Source: Macrocystis pyrifera
Lineage: Eukaryota; Sar; Phaeophyceae; Laminariales; Laminariaceae
NCBI GenBank assembly: GCA_031763025.1
Contig: JASSKH010000002.1
Span: 19,906,168-19,970,167 of the forward strand
DNA: 64,000 bases
Reading direction: 5' to 3'
Of the stretch, positions 25,067 through 37,562 are shown piece by piece. Under the pieces are notes generated by a model. It did no database searches, had not been told where the DNA came from, and saw only the letters and a list, made by a program, of their open reading frames with translations. The position numbers and the translations under genes were made by a program. Each line of letters begins with the position of its first letter. Position 1 is the stretch's first letter.

Positions 25067-27576
25067 CTACTTCCTAGTCTGCCCGATACCTTGGTACCCC
25101 GTCTGCCATCTCCTTCCTACTTTCGTCCACTGCAGTTTCCTTTGACTCCTGTTCCCCCCCCCCCCCCCTCTCCGCATTCCCTGGTCGGGTTTTCTGCTAC
25201 TCTTCTTGTTGCCCCCCTTCCCCCCATTCCCTTGGACACCACCCACGGCGTATGCGCGGCGCTGCCTACTCAGCTCAGCCTCAGCCTCGTGCCACCTCAC
25301 CATTAACCGTTCGGCTGCTTCGAGGATCCCCCGGTACCACTTCCCCGCCTTTTGTGCAGCAGTGGGCCACAGCGCGGTCTCAACCCCAAACACCAAGGGG
25401 GCAAGTTCCGTCGACCCTTCTGTGGCTCGGAACTCCCTAAGGTCTTCGACTATGCATCTATGCCGAGTCTTAAACTGTCAACCAGGTCTCGGGTTTTCCC
25501 CACCAGCCATCGTCTCGAACACTACCCGACTGGGTAATCGATCCTTGCTCTGCCGTGCCACCCCCCCCCGCGGAGAAGAAACGCCGTTTGCGGATGGTCG
25601 TTTCGATGCTCTCGCAACGTGTCATCTTGAGGGCCTTCGCGTACGAGAGGGTGGTATGGTCAGTACGAAGTCGGCGCTGGAAGCCAATGACTCGCAACAG
25701 GACTTGGTGGTGAGCCGTTCGAAGCTTGGCAAAGTGTTCCGCTCTGAGGGTCCACGTCACACACCCGTAAAGCAGAGTCTCAATCACCTCGGCCTTCAGC
25801 ATTCGGACTTTCAGGCTAAGGGGGGAGGTCGTCCTATCATACAGCTCCGGGCCAAACCATTTGAGGCATGCTCTCATGAGACGGATCCGTCGGTCGATTT
25901 CGAGCGAGAGGTCAGCGTTTTCATGGATAATGCCGCCTAGGTATAAGAACTGGGCCGTCTGCTTATACCTCTGGCCTGCTGCTTCGATGACGAGCGGTGG
26001 TGCGAGGGTTTTCTGGTCTGGCGTTTGTAGAAGCATTGTCTCTGTCTTCTTTTTCGACACCGTAAGGCCTGCTGCTTCGAAGACAGTCACGATGACTGTC
26101 CTCATTTTCGCGAGCCTTTCAGCCGACTTCGAGACAATTCCTGCGTCATCGGCGTACATCATACCCCATACAGCCCTCCGCACGCACGCCAACGGCTCCT
26201 GCTCCTCCGTTCCGACTACTCCAGCATCACTGAGCTGGACCAAATCCCTTACGATAGATACGTCATGGCTAAAGCGTACTAGTACGACGTGTAACGCAGC
26301 AGCGAAGAATACGTTGGACAGTAACGGTGATAGTACACAGCCTTGCCGCAGCCCCTGCGTGACATGCAAACTACACCGAGTGCTCGCCGTCATCCGTACG
26401 CACGCGAGCCCGCATACCATCGTGGAAATTACCGATAATTCTCAGCATCTTGGTTGGTGCGCCAAAACGTGTGACTACCTCCCATAACAGCTCTCGGTCG
26501 ACAGAGTCGTACGCTTTCTGCAGATCGATGAAGCACAAGTACAGAGGGATTTTCCTCTGTCGTCCAAGCTCTTGCAACCGGCGCACGACGAACAACATAT
26601 CAATCGTTGATTGTGCGGGGCGGAAGGTACCGCACTCTTCCTGCGGGAGTAATTCCTCGGTCTCGCAGTAGTTACTGAGGCGGGACGCGACGATTTTCAA
26701 CAAAACTTTGCCTGCGTGGGCAACAAGCGAAATCCCTCTGTAGTTGTTGCAATCAGTTCGGTCCTTCTTTTTGTGAAGGACCTTGATGATCGCATCTTTC
26801 CATTGCTGGGGGACTTCTCCTGTTTCCCAAACAACAACAAGGATGTTGTGAAAGCACTGGGCGAATGCGGGGTGGTCGATGTTCAGAAATTCGGCCGTGA
26901 GACCATCTGGCCCGACAGTTTTTCAATCTGACATCCCCCCCAGTCCCATGGATGGTTGATCTCCGAGCGATAGTCTAAGCGGTCGTGGTGGCAAGAGGTC
27001 GATGATCGTGGGATCGAGTTCAAGCGATTTCGTGTTCAAGAGTGTGTGGTAAACCCCCCCCCATCGTTCACGAATTCGCACCTTATACCGCAACAGCGTG
27101 CCATCCTCGTCCCTAATGAATTGTTCGCTTCTCGCTTTAGTCCCTTCCAATCTTACCGTACTCTTGAGGTGCTTGTAAAAGCCTCTTTGGTCGTTGTTCG
27201 CTAGGGGTCGCTTGGTTCCAGCGAGGTACGCTTCGAAGTACGCATGCAGTCCTGCGGCAATCACCTTCTGCAGGTTCGCACACGCAGATCTCAGTGTCTT
27301 CCACGCGGTTCTACCCCGGGGGTGGGCACGCAAGAACTGTCGTGCATCCTCCCTCGCTGTCCATGCTAATATGAATGCGGCCAAGGTTTCGGCAGACTCA
27401 CACCATCCATGTCTGCGGTGGCGACGTGCAGGGGGTGGTACCTCTTTTCCGATCGCATCAATAATAGCCGCAGTGAAAAACTCAACCATGCCAGACGTAT
27501 TACGGGGCTGGTTAAGCTGGTTGAGAGTGGAGATGACCCTCGCGACTACTCGTTCACGACATTTTTCATCGGACAT
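25067..27576 (-). pseudogene. LINE reverse transcriptase and linker
   Basis: The linker frame lies at 27576-26923. RT motifs follow: [18 protein letters not shown] (about 26530), GLRQGCVLSPLLSNVFF (about 26340), the catalytic MYADDAGIVSKS (about 26150), GLTVSKKKTETMLLQ and VRMLKAEVIETLLYGCVTW. Frame breaks occur near 26923, 26400 and 25480. The C-terminal piece at 25396-25067 carries GKWYRGILEAAERL followed by RWHEAEAEL. It has no RNase H. The enzyme would carry out target-primed reverse transcription. Confidence 0.9.
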
Positions 27577-27624
27577 AAAAAGCTGCCTGTCGAACTCTCG
27601 GCGCTTTGTCGTTCTACGTATGTT

Positions 27625-28510
27625 TTACGTATGTCTGTTGGACGCAAAGTGACCACTGAGTCGGACTTTGATATACAAGATGTTGCGGTCTGAGTCAGCC
27701 GTAGCTGGGGCAGGAGGCTGTGGGACGGCTTTAACATCTTGTACTCTAGGTCGATGGGCTTGACGGGTTAGGATGTAGTCGATCCGCTTTCGGTCATTCG
27801 GGGTGGTGCCGTTGTGTGTATGCGAAATCCCACCCTTGCGCGTGCTGAAAAACGTGTGGGTGAGAGCTAACTTGCAATTGGTGGCGAACGACAGGAGTCG
27901 TTTGCCATTATCCTTACGAACATCACGTCCATATGCTCCAAGCACTCTACTTTCATGATCACCGCACCCTTCCATCCTCTGTCCAGTTCGCGCGTTGGCA
28001 TCCATCAGCACAGACACTCTTTCGTCAGGATCTTTTCCACCAAGTCCTCCAGCTTCTGCCAGAAACTACGTTTCAGTTCGACATCCTTGGTACAATCAGT
28101 TGGGGCATACGCAACGACGAAAGTAACTGCCTCGCATTTGCTAGCCAGCTCGAAGCGCATAGACATAAGCCGCTCGTCAATGAACTGATGAGTGTACACA
28201 GCCTTACTGCACAACGATTCCTTTACAGCTAGACCTACTCCGTACAGCCCTTGCCTGGCAGCTGTTGTTTCCTGACCTGAACAAAAAAAACGCGATACCC
28301 TGCCGCCCGGAACGTCGTGCTACCGGACCTCCGAGTTTCCTGCAGGCCAATGAAGTCACAGCCGAGTTGTCGTCCCTTCGCCAGTACACGCTCGTCATGT
28401 CCGTACCCGCTCTTCCCCTTTACAGCCAGGGTGTGCACATTGTAGGTCGCTACCGCCACCAGTGCCTCCTTTCGTCTCTTACGAGCCTCGCGTGCTGTTT
28501 TCTTTGCCAG
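27625..28510 (-). pseudogene. LINE AP-like endonuclease
   Basis: Motifs in order are VAVATYNVHTLAVKG, GCDFIGLQETRRSG (catalytic Glu in QET), VVAYAPTD, MDANARTG, THTFFSTRKGG and RKRIDYILTRQ, ending near the position of the usual SDH (here DSDRN, His lost). Two frame changes (near 28205 and 28010) break it. This fold nicks target DNA for LINE insertion. Confidence 0.88.
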
Positions 28511-28976
28511 CCGACGTGAGGCTCGTCCCCGCCTCCTCGTTTCTTCTGTTGTTTTTTTTCTTTCTTGATGGCGAAAGTGGCTCTCCGTTTCGTAGCCCGG
28601 TACGCGCCTTGGTTTCCGTTGGCTGGGTGCAGCCGTCCCAGCCAACGCCGACACTCCCATCCTTCCTGTCGTGCATGCATACCCACGCTGTGGCCAGCCT
28701 CTCCACTCCCCCGACTGCCCATGTAGCGCTCTCTGCTGTGGTGATGTACCCGTCCCGCCTGAGGGATGAACTCCTTGCCGTCGGGGTTAAGAAGAAAAAA
28801 CATCACCACCACCCCACGCGGTCCTGAAAGCGACCAGGCCACCAGCCGGACCGCGCAAGGTACCCTCTCTACCCAGCCCGAAGCTCGATGTTCGTGTGAC
28901 TGTCGCTAGACCGTTGCAGGTCCTGGCGGACTTCCTCGGCCCACCCCAACGACGGGGCAGGCCGAAGATCAGTTTT

Positions 28977-29035
28977 GGCCCAGCATGATGCATCGCAGAT
29001 ATGACTACTGCAGGTATTATTGAGGTCGCGCCTCA
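28977..29035. repeat. 60-bp repeat shared with 34972-35030
   Basis: The block running from cccagcatgatgcatcgcag through tactgcaggtatta to gaggtcgcgcctca is almost identical at both places. Confidence 0.8.
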
Positions 29036-29449
29036 CTACCACCAATTACTACAGCAGTAGCTTTCAACTGATTTTGGCCAATTTTGAACCAATCAGAGAG
29101 GCCATACGGACACGATTTTTTCGCTGCGTGTGCATCTACGGTCCCTCGATTGCACAATTCTTGTGTGTAAACTCTGTACTCGTATGTACGTACATATGTG
29201 CGCTGTGATTTTCCGCGTACGTATTTATGCATACATATGCCTGGTACGTACGGTGATTTCACTTTTTCTTCTTTGGGGTGTACGACTGAGATGTCAGGAG
29301 ACCGCATTTCGTCTCTCCGATTTCGGAAAATAGATAATTGTTTCATATCGGAAAATAAATATTTGTCACAACTGCTGCACCAATTTTAATAATTCCACGC
29401 CATCCAGCGTCAAAAGAAAAATCATCTTGACTATACACCACAAAGCAAT
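29036..29449. other. No gene seen
   Basis: This is a short unique stretch between the LINE and repeat copy C. Frames here are short and without motifs. Confidence 0.4.
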
Positions 29450-32238
29450 CAGTATATGTATACGTATGTTTGTCAAATGTTCGTACTTTTGCCAACTTTT
29501 CTCTTCGTGCAAAGCATTTTTCGGCAAAACACCAAATGCTCTGACACAGGAAGCCTGGCCGGACACATTGGTCGAGGTCTCGGCGCGATCCGTGCACTCT
29601 GGAGCGCGTGGAGGGCGCTCAAAGTTTTTTTCCGGCGGGAGTGGATAAGACGAACCCCCTCGTTTCAGTACGAGAGGCCTTATTTGGTACGTACGCATCG
29701 GTAAATGCATGCTGTCTCTTTTCTCCCCTAGGCTCTCACGAGCTGTGTCACAACAGACAACATGCACAGATCCCAACGTTCCAACGCTGCCGCCCACCCG
29801 CCCACCCGTCGTGCGTGTGCGACACACCCATATGCGCGGTGTTGCTGTGGTTGGTTGCGTTTGTCGGAGTCTGCTGTCCGCATTCCACCGTCTGCCATAT
29901 ATTTTTTGATCCGTACGTACCCAGGATGACGTATACGATCCCTGTACATTTTTTTTGAGTTGTTGCACGGAGCACGGACCACCGCCTACAGAATAATAGC
30001 CACAGCAGCAGTGCACAGAGCGTGCTTACCTCCAGCTTCCTACAGCACCACCTCTCTGTTGCCTGCTGCCCAGCAGCAAAAGCAGTGAACACGAACACAC
30101 CAACCAGCATCACACACCTCTCTCCCTGCTTCTTCTTCTGCTTGTCGCTGTGTGTGATCCAACATTGCCAATGCTCCAGATGTGCTCAGCACAGTGCGCC
30201 AACAGCAGCAGGCAGGGTACTACGTGCATGTGGAAGATCCGCGCTGTAAGCTTAGTACTACTTTAGTTCGTTGTTGTTGTCATCGGCATTGGCCGATGCA
30301 CGTACCTTCCGCAATGTGTGACCTATTAACCCCGGATCGATATATTCGTCGTCTCGAGTACAACAAAAACAAATCGTTCGTACTGCTGTACAACGAATTA
30401 TTCGTACAGCAGCGTTCGTACAAAACATACTTACAGCAGTAGTTCTGATTGCTGTGTATCCTACATTACTGACCGATAGATCCTAGACCCAGCTGAAAGG
30501 GGATCAGTACATGTACGTTCCTCGCGTGGCATTTTACAGCAGTACTGCTGTATACGCAGTCGTACCTGTACAAGCTACACTACTGCTCTAGGAGATCGTG
30601 CAAAGTGTTTTAGATTGCGTAAAAAACATGGCGTCCCAGTTGTTCTAGTAGACGTTTATACCGCGCTCGATAAAATTTTCGTTTCCGAGGTTCGACTCGC
30701 ACCATCCGCGCTTTTTATTTTATTTCACTTTTTATTTTTTTTGTACCAGGACTACAACACCAACAGTAAGTACTAATAACACAATCGTCCACAACTTGCT
30801 TTTCTGAGCGTATAGTATGATATACTGTAATATAAGTTGTGTGTGTTTATTTTCCACTTCTATTTTTTTTTGTACCGAGCAGTACATTCATCCACCTTGC
30901 TTTTCTGAACGTATAATATGATATAATACAAGTTACTTGCGTGTTTTTACCCAAGGTCAAGAGTTTGGGCGCGCTTACGTGTGGCGTGCATTCATACCTC
31001 AACATTTCATAGCTACTCCCAATAGTTGGGAGTAGAGTAACATATGTTCGAGAAAGTACTGCTATTATGGTAGGTACTTCGTACACTCGCAGTATTTCGG
31101 GGGGTTTGTACTCGAGATACTCCGAGTACTCGCAGTATTTTGAGGTTCTGTCGATACTATTAAAACTGCGTATACTTTCGGGCTCGCACTAATGCGGGGT
31201 TCGCTATTGCTGCTGGCGTGGATACCCCCTGTTGTGCTTCAAGTATCTCGGGGTTCTGTACTGCGGGTACTACAAGTATTCTAGTCTAGCAGTATTTAGT
31301 CCGTTGGTAGTGTTCGTACTGCTGCTTCTGCGAGACTGAGTACTCGCAGTCATGAAATGCCCTCAATATGCCCAGTATACTTCGAGTATGGTGTATACCT
31401 CAACCGTCTGTGCACCGTGTCGACAATTGTCACGCCCAGCGTTCGGCACCAAACACACCCAGATAGTCCCACACGAGTGGGAGTTGGAGCAAACTATTTT
31501 TGCTGGAGACAACTTGAGTACTTAAAGCAGTCTGGCAGTATTTCGAGATATGTATTTGCGAGGAATATATATGCATGTACTGCGAATACTCTCAGTATCT
31601 CGAGGTTCTGTACCGTGCATATTGCCTTTACCCCAAGTATTTTTCGTGTTTCGATACTACTGCGGGTACATACTTTCCTGTATTCTCGGGGTGCGGTACT
31701 GCTCACACTCTCATTACTCAGTATTTGGGCCTTCTCAGTACTCGCAATATTTTTGCCGCCAGTACTCCAATACTCTCAGTGCTCGGACTACGATTTGTTC
31801 TTGAGCATTTATCTGTGAAACCTTGATGTTACCCTGAGCACCAAGAAACATTTATTTTGGGGGAACATACATAATATATTATACCAGTATGTATGTGCTG
31901 TACCTTGCTTAACCGGTCACAAAGTGTTATGGCGCAACCTCGATCTCGCGCAACTTTTTTGTACTCTCGAATTAATCGCCGCGAGTCAGCTGGATCAATA
32001 TATCCACTTACCAATACCCTATTTCATATTATTTACTGTAGTAATGATCCAACACTAATTCCGTGAACAGTATAATCGTCTGTCCTCAAAAATATGTTGT
32101 GTGTGTTCTTCACGTTAAAATGATGGGTGGATGCAGGTACTACTTCTAAACAAGTGTGCAGGGTTTCATACGAATGCTATTTCGCTCTTGCGCCAATCCC
32201 CTATTAGAACGGCACATCCCGGAGGGGAACCTTGTAAT
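29450..32238 (-). repeat. 2.8-kb repeat, copy C (inverted)
   Basis: Reverse orientation of copies A and B: it starts near tatgtatacgtatgtttg and ends cccggaggggaaccttgt. It includes the central section missing in copy B. Frames homologous to those of the other copies are broken at different places. Confidence 0.8.
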
Positions 32239-32949
32239 ACGTACCAGGTACGATATTTGGTTCCAGATTAATTCCACGCCATCCACCGTCCTCTCTTTTT
32301 GCTCTCAAACCCATGGAGCCAGCCACGCCCGTCCACTATAGATACATTCGTACATAGATACGTCGAACACACAGGTAGGTGCCCACACAGCATCATCGTC
32401 ATCATCAGCAGTGAGCAATCACAATCACAATCATTTTAATGAGGCGCGCGAAGCGCGCAGAGCGCGCGAGCCTTTTTTTCTTGGACTTTTCCAGGAAAAA
32501 AAAGCCTCTTCATAGCGGCTCGGATACGAGGGTAGGGTGCCTTGTTTCGAGTTTCTCTGTGTATGGGTGTGGGCGTGTGTGTGATTCAACTTTTTTTTGG
32601 GCCACGTTTGACCACCGCTCTCAACGCACACGGCACCAATTCCAGTCCCGGCGGGCTCTGTGCACGCACACACAAACGAAACCTTCTCGTGCTGGTGCGG
32701 TGGTAAGTCGTTCACAGTTGGTCGAGCTAGGTGTGGCAACGTGTGTAGGCACATGTTTGTGCTGGGCCATGTTAAAAAACACACAGAACCAATAACACAT
32801 TAAAACGGTTTTTGCTTTGTCAGTTTTACCTGACGAAACCCAGCTCTACGAGAATACTCGTAGGCAGACTGTGCCTGTCTACAGCAACGAGCGTTCGGGC
32901 CATGTCCCCGAGACATGCTGCAGGCCCACCCCTCTGCTGATGACGGGAC
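32239..32949. other. No gene; short hairpins
   Basis: At about 32448-32475 the string gcgcgcgaagcgcgcagagcg is self-complementary. At 32468-32506 a T-rich and an A-rich arm around cttggacttttccagg form a weak stem. No coding motif. Confidence 0.4.
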
Positions 32950-34850
32950 GGAGAAGCAGGAGAAGATCTGCTGTATAGTTGTTGTACAGCAGTAGTAGTG
33001 GGTGGCACTGCTAGAAGCTCTGTTGGACACACGTCAGGTTGCAGATTTTTCGTCTTCAAATTATGAGTTCGGAACCAGGAAACACATGTACGAAGGGCTC
33101 ACACACAAGCCGAGCGTACAGCGACGCTGACCTGGCCTCGTGTGTCCTACTGCTACTGCTGCTGCTGTTTTGCTGCTGGAGAAGCTCTGTAGATGTCGTA
33201 CATCAGTAGTAGCGGTGGCACCTGCTACCTGCTAGGAGAAGTTCTCTCTTGGACAGAGCATGTCGGGTGCAGATTTTTAGTCTTCAAATTATTATGCCGA
33301 ATTTCGAGTTCAATACCAACACAGGACAAAATCGAGTACGTGCACAAAGGGTTCAAGGGTTAGATTGACAACCCGAGCGTACAGCGACGCTGACCCTGGC
33401 CTTGTGCGTCCTACTGCTACTGCTGCTGGTGTTTTGTTGCTGGAGTAACACTGCTGCTGTAGATGTCGTACATCAGTAAGTAGTGGTGGCACCTGCTACG
33501 AGAAAGAAGCTCTTTCTGTTGAACAAAACATTTCAGATGCAGATTAGAGTGTCTGCGCATAATATTTTTGTTTATCAAGGATTTCCGTCAGAAAGGTAAT
33601 CAATCTCGAAAGCCTTTCGGCATGCGCATAATCGTAGACCAAAAGTAGCTACATATTGGATTCTTATGTTTGAAAAAAAAACACTTGCGGCAGCGGCAGC
33701 ACTTTTTTTTGTACCAAACGAGCCGAACACAAGAAGTCGTGCACGCAGCAGTACCTACCTGCAGCAGCAGCAGCAGCAGCTGCAGGAGCAGTAAGCAGCA
33801 GCAAGCACTAACAGGCAGAAGTGCGAAATATCTTGCGCTACTCGACATTCGCTGTGCAAGCAACGCCACCACAACGAGAAGATCGCCCTCCTTCTTCGTC
33901 GTCCTCTCTGCCCGAAAAGGGGTCGAAGCCGCGAAGATCAGTGGCGTGGCGGCAAGGGTGCACGTGCTTGCAGCACCAGCAGCGCCAGCGACAGCTCTTG
34001 CAGCAGCGCTTGCTTGAGGCAGCTCTCTCGCTTCCAGCAGCGCTTGCTTGCAGCAGACCTTGCTTGTGTGCAGCAGCGCTCGCTTGCAGCAGCGCTTTTG
34101 TTTGCAGCAGCGGCTGCTCACCGCAGTGCTTCCAGCAACAACAGCACTTACTTACTTGTAGCAGCAGCACACTACATGCAGTAGTAGCAGTAGTCGGTGA
34201 CGTACAGCAGCAGCAGCAGCAGCAGGAGCTGCAGCAACATCTACCTATCTGCTGCTGCAGCAGCAGGCAGCAAAGGCATGCAGCATCAGCGGCAGCAATT
34301 CTTCTCGCAAAACTCCGTCCGTAGCAGACATGGTCCGAGGGTCCGAGGCCACCCTCGGGGCAAGCTTGGCCAATCCAAAGCGTCTGGAGAGTTTTCGGCC
34401 AACAGAATGCAGCGGTCGAATCTCATATCACACATATATGGCTCTATTAAACAATATAATATGCTATCCAAAAATGCATAACTTTGTCATTTTTAGGCAA
34501 ATTTGATCAGGATATTTGATTAGTCGTCGGTAACGGGGGAATAGATAAGCAAAACTCGTAATATTTTTTCTTTTGCGCAGACACTCTATTTTTCGTCTTC
34601 AAATTATGCTGAATTTCAACCAGAAAACACTGCTGGAAAAAACATGTGAGGTGTGTTTGTGTGTTTGTTCTTGCTCTTTCTACCCGTTGGCAATGTCCGT
34701 GTCGATTCTTGACTCCCCGAGACATACGATACGACGAATACAAGTTCTGTGGTCACAGCAGTGCATATTTTTCGTCTTCAAATTATTATGCCGGATTTCG
34801 AGGTGGAAACCAGGATACACACAACAAAATCCAGTACCGGTATTTGTAAT
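32950..34850. repeat. Tandem repeat, ~180-270-bp units, interrupted
   Basis: The landmark gcagatttttcgtcttcaaa (with variants) recurs at about 33041, 33272, 33539/34588 and 34764. gagcgtacagcgacgctgac recurs at about 33111 and 33380. The third unit is split by the transposon at 33546-34587. The intact units therefore show what the site looked like before insertion. Confidence 0.8.
33546..34587 (+). mobile_element. CAG-rich DNA transposon, copy 1 (1042 bp)
   Basis: The inverted ends AGAGTGTCTGCGCA / TGCGCAGACACTCT are flanked by ATT at 33543-33545 and 34588-34590. Removing the insert and one ATT restores gcag-ATT-TTTcgtc, which is exactly the sequence at the intact neighbouring unit (33041). 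Inside are CAG/CTG arrays and a segment beginning cacttgcggcagcgg that is shared with copy 2. Long frames on both strands come from the CAG repeats. No transposase. Confidence 0.9.
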
Positions 34851-36442
34851 AACATTTACGATATTGAGCTTCACCAACGACGGCGTATAGGCAGTAGTAG
34901 GTAGTACAGCAGCAAGCAGTAGATGTTCGTTCGTGTTGGTTCAGCACAAAACAGAATAATCCGTTTTCGCCCAGCATGATGCATCGCAGATATGACTACT
35001 GCAGGTATTACTGAGGTCGCGCCTCATTACCAGCAGTTGTGTACTACTGTACGAGTATTGATTTCGGTCTCGGCGACAGGACTCTACGTCCTTTCAGGAC
35101 TGCAGTCTCGTTTTTGGGACAAAGCACTCAAATTCCAAGTCGTTTGTCCCCAATACGGGACTGCAATCCTAAACGGGTTGACTCAACCCTCTAGGGACTC
35201 TACAGCATAAAATTGACGAAAAAAAACTGAGTACCACGTACAGCAGTGGCCACTGCAGGGTTCGGGGCATATAATATGATGCAGATTGGTGTCTGGTACA
35301 AAATGTACAAGGAGTCGTACAAGCACCGGCGCAAACATGGTCCTACTCGCTGGGCGCTCACGCTAGCAGGTAGCCGGTTGACCACACCACAGCAGCACTG
35401 CAGTTACCATTGCTCACCCCTTGACAGACAGCAACTTCGCCTCCACATGCCTCGCCCGAAACCAAACTACTAGTTTTTAGTGTGAAACACTCGGCCCTAC
35501 ACCCTTGACAGCAGTGCACGTTTTGCCTTCCTTGACCTGTCTCCTGCTATCTTTGGTGTACGATGAACTTCAGTTGACATGATGTGTACTCTGTTGTTTT
35601 CTATAGCCTTTACCCTGAAGAAAACAAAAAAGAAACCGTAATAATAAAAGTCCGTAAAATGGAATATAGACGAGACGTATCACCCAGCTTGCAAAGTTGA
35701 GTATCAACTAGAGGTCGATATCACTTCTGAAAACGCTCTGGTATGATATATGATATATATGTTAAAAAAAAGTGATATATGTATCATATCATATGATATG
35801 ATATGACAGAAAACCCTCCCAAGTGCCCGAGAATCTCCCGAGATCCACTTTTCTCTTCCAAGATCCGAGTTCTTCGAAATACCCTGACATGGCTCTAGCT
35901 AATCTAGCTCGCACACAAGGAGCCATCATAGCTGGAAAGAGCCATCAAAGCTTGTCTGCTGTAGTCCACAGCAGCAGTCGTTCTCACGGCATGGTCTTCT
36001 TTGTGGTTCGCGTTGAAGTTGGAGTTGTCATTGTTTAATCTTTATAACGATGATTTTCGTATTTCGGCTTGCTTTTGTGTTAATATTAGTAATACTGTAT
36101 AAAGAAAGGCGGAGTGCTACTGTTGATTTCAGGGTGAAGATTCTAGTATGTGGTGTCGTCAGTGTGTTGTTGCACAGCAGTGCAGTCTTCATGATACTCT
36201 ATTTTGAGGACAAGCAGTTGAAATTGTCTGGTGATTGCACACAACTATTAATAGCTGCTGTGCATGCCTTGAGCCCGAGGTATTCCTGATTGTTGCGTGC
36301 GTAATACCTTACAGCAATGTGCGCCTTGTTTATTCCGTGGAAGCGAAATATATGCTGTTGTACCACCATGTACGTACGTACGTGGTACGTACGTACCCCT
36401 GGTATAGCTGGTATTTTATTAAAAACTAACAAAGCACGTTAT
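34851..36442. other. No gene; one hairpin MITE and GATAT repeat
   Basis: At about 35088-35172 gactgcagtctcg and cgggactgcaat form the ends of an ~80-bp hairpin element, related (inverted) to 38848-38912. A (GATAT)-type run lies at 35742-35805, preceded by actagaggtcgatatcac. Frames are short. Confidence 0.55.
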
Positions 36443-36445
36443 AAT

Positions 36446-36852
36446 AGAGTGTCTGCGCAAAAGAAAGAGTATTAAGAATTTTGCTTATCTATTCCCCCGT
36501 TACCGACGACTAATCAAATATCCTAGTCAAATTTGCATAAAAATGACGAAGTTATGCATTTTTGGATAGCATATTATACTAGAGCCATATTTGTATGATA
36601 TGAGATTCGACCGCTGCATTCTGTTCGCCGAAAACTCTCCGGACGCTTTGGATTGACCAAGCTTGCCCCGAGAGTGGCCTCGGACCCTCGGACCATGTGT
36701 CTGCTACCGGCGGAGTTTTGCGAGAAGAATTGCTGCCGCTGATGCTGCATGCCTTAGCTGCCTGCTGCTGCAGCAGCAGATACTATTAGGTAGGTGCTGC
36801 TGCTGCTGCTGCTGTACGTCACCGACTACTGCTGCTACTACTGCATATAGTG

Positions 36853-36885
<33 letters not shown>

Positions 36886-37302
36886 AAGTAAGCGCTGTTG
36901 TTGCTGGAAACACTGCGGCAATAAGCAAGCACTGCGGTGAGCAGGCGCTGCTGCAAACAAAAGCGTTGCTGCAAGCGAGCGCTGCTGCGCACAAGCAAGG
37001 TCTGCTGCAAGCAAGCGCTGCTGCGAGCAAGCGCTGCTGGAAGCGAGAGAGCTGCCTCAAGCAAGCGTTGCTGCAAGAGCTGTCGCAGGCGCTGCTGGTG
37101 CTGCAAGCACGTGCACCCTTGCCGCCACGGCCCTGATCTTCGACCCCTTTTCGGCCAGATCCCCTTTTCGGCCAGAGAGGACGACGAAGAAGGAGGGCGA
37201 TCTTCTCGTTGTGGCGGCGTTGCTTGCACAGCGAGTGTCGAGGAGCGCAAGATAGATCGCACTTCTGCCTGTTAGTGCTTGCTGCTGCTTTCTGCTCCTG
37301 CA

Positions 37303-37337
<35 letters not shown>

Positions 37338-37559
37338 AGGTGGGTACTGACTGCTGCTGCTTGCACGACTTCTTGCGTTCGGCTCGTTTGGTACAAAAAA
37401 AAGTGCTGCCGCTGCCGCAAGTGTTTTTTTTTCAAACATAAGAATCCAATATTTAGCTGTTTTTCGTCTACGATTATGCGCATGCCGAAAGGCTTTCGAT
37501 TATGATTACCTTTCCGACGGAAATCCTTGATAAACAAAAATATTATGCGCAGACACTCT
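36446..37559 (-). mobile_element. CAG-rich DNA transposon, copy 2 (1114 bp, inverted)
   Basis: The ends match copy 1 (AGAGTGTCTGCGCA) and are flanked by AAT at 36443-36445 and 37560-37562. The interior is homologous to copy 1 in opposite orientation, with longer CTG arrays (about 36853-36886 and 37302-37339). A 277-codon minus frame covers most of it, but its middle is Gln/Ser/Ala repeat and the frame is interrupted in copy 1. Confidence 0.9.
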
Positions 37560-37562
37560 AAT

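Larger units (their letters stand above)
24540..28990 (-). mobile_element. LINE with endonuclease and RT, minus strand, decayed
   Basis: In sense order (right to left) it has an N-terminal basic region (28.85-28.5 kb), an apurinic-type endonuclease (28.5-27.6), a linker (27.58-26.93), RT (26.9-25.5) and a C-terminal WH-type segment (25.4-25.07). Several frame changes show it is dead. At 24720-24815 a segment resembles 25055-25135 (gtacgagtag, then ctgcctgg-like blocks), so the 3' tail of another copy, or a duplicated tail, lies next to it. Confidence 0.88.

Noticed and set aside
33761..33785. Regularly spaced repeats that might suggest a CRISPR array (here and at 48.8-50.9 kb)
   Set aside because: They are trinucleotide or long tandem repeats in a eukaryotic genome, without repeat-spacer structure or cas genes.
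36704..37537. 277-codon poly-Gln/Ser/Ala frame
   Set aside because: Produced by CAG/CTG arrays; the homologous stretch of copy 1 does not keep the frame, and the opposite strand is equally open.
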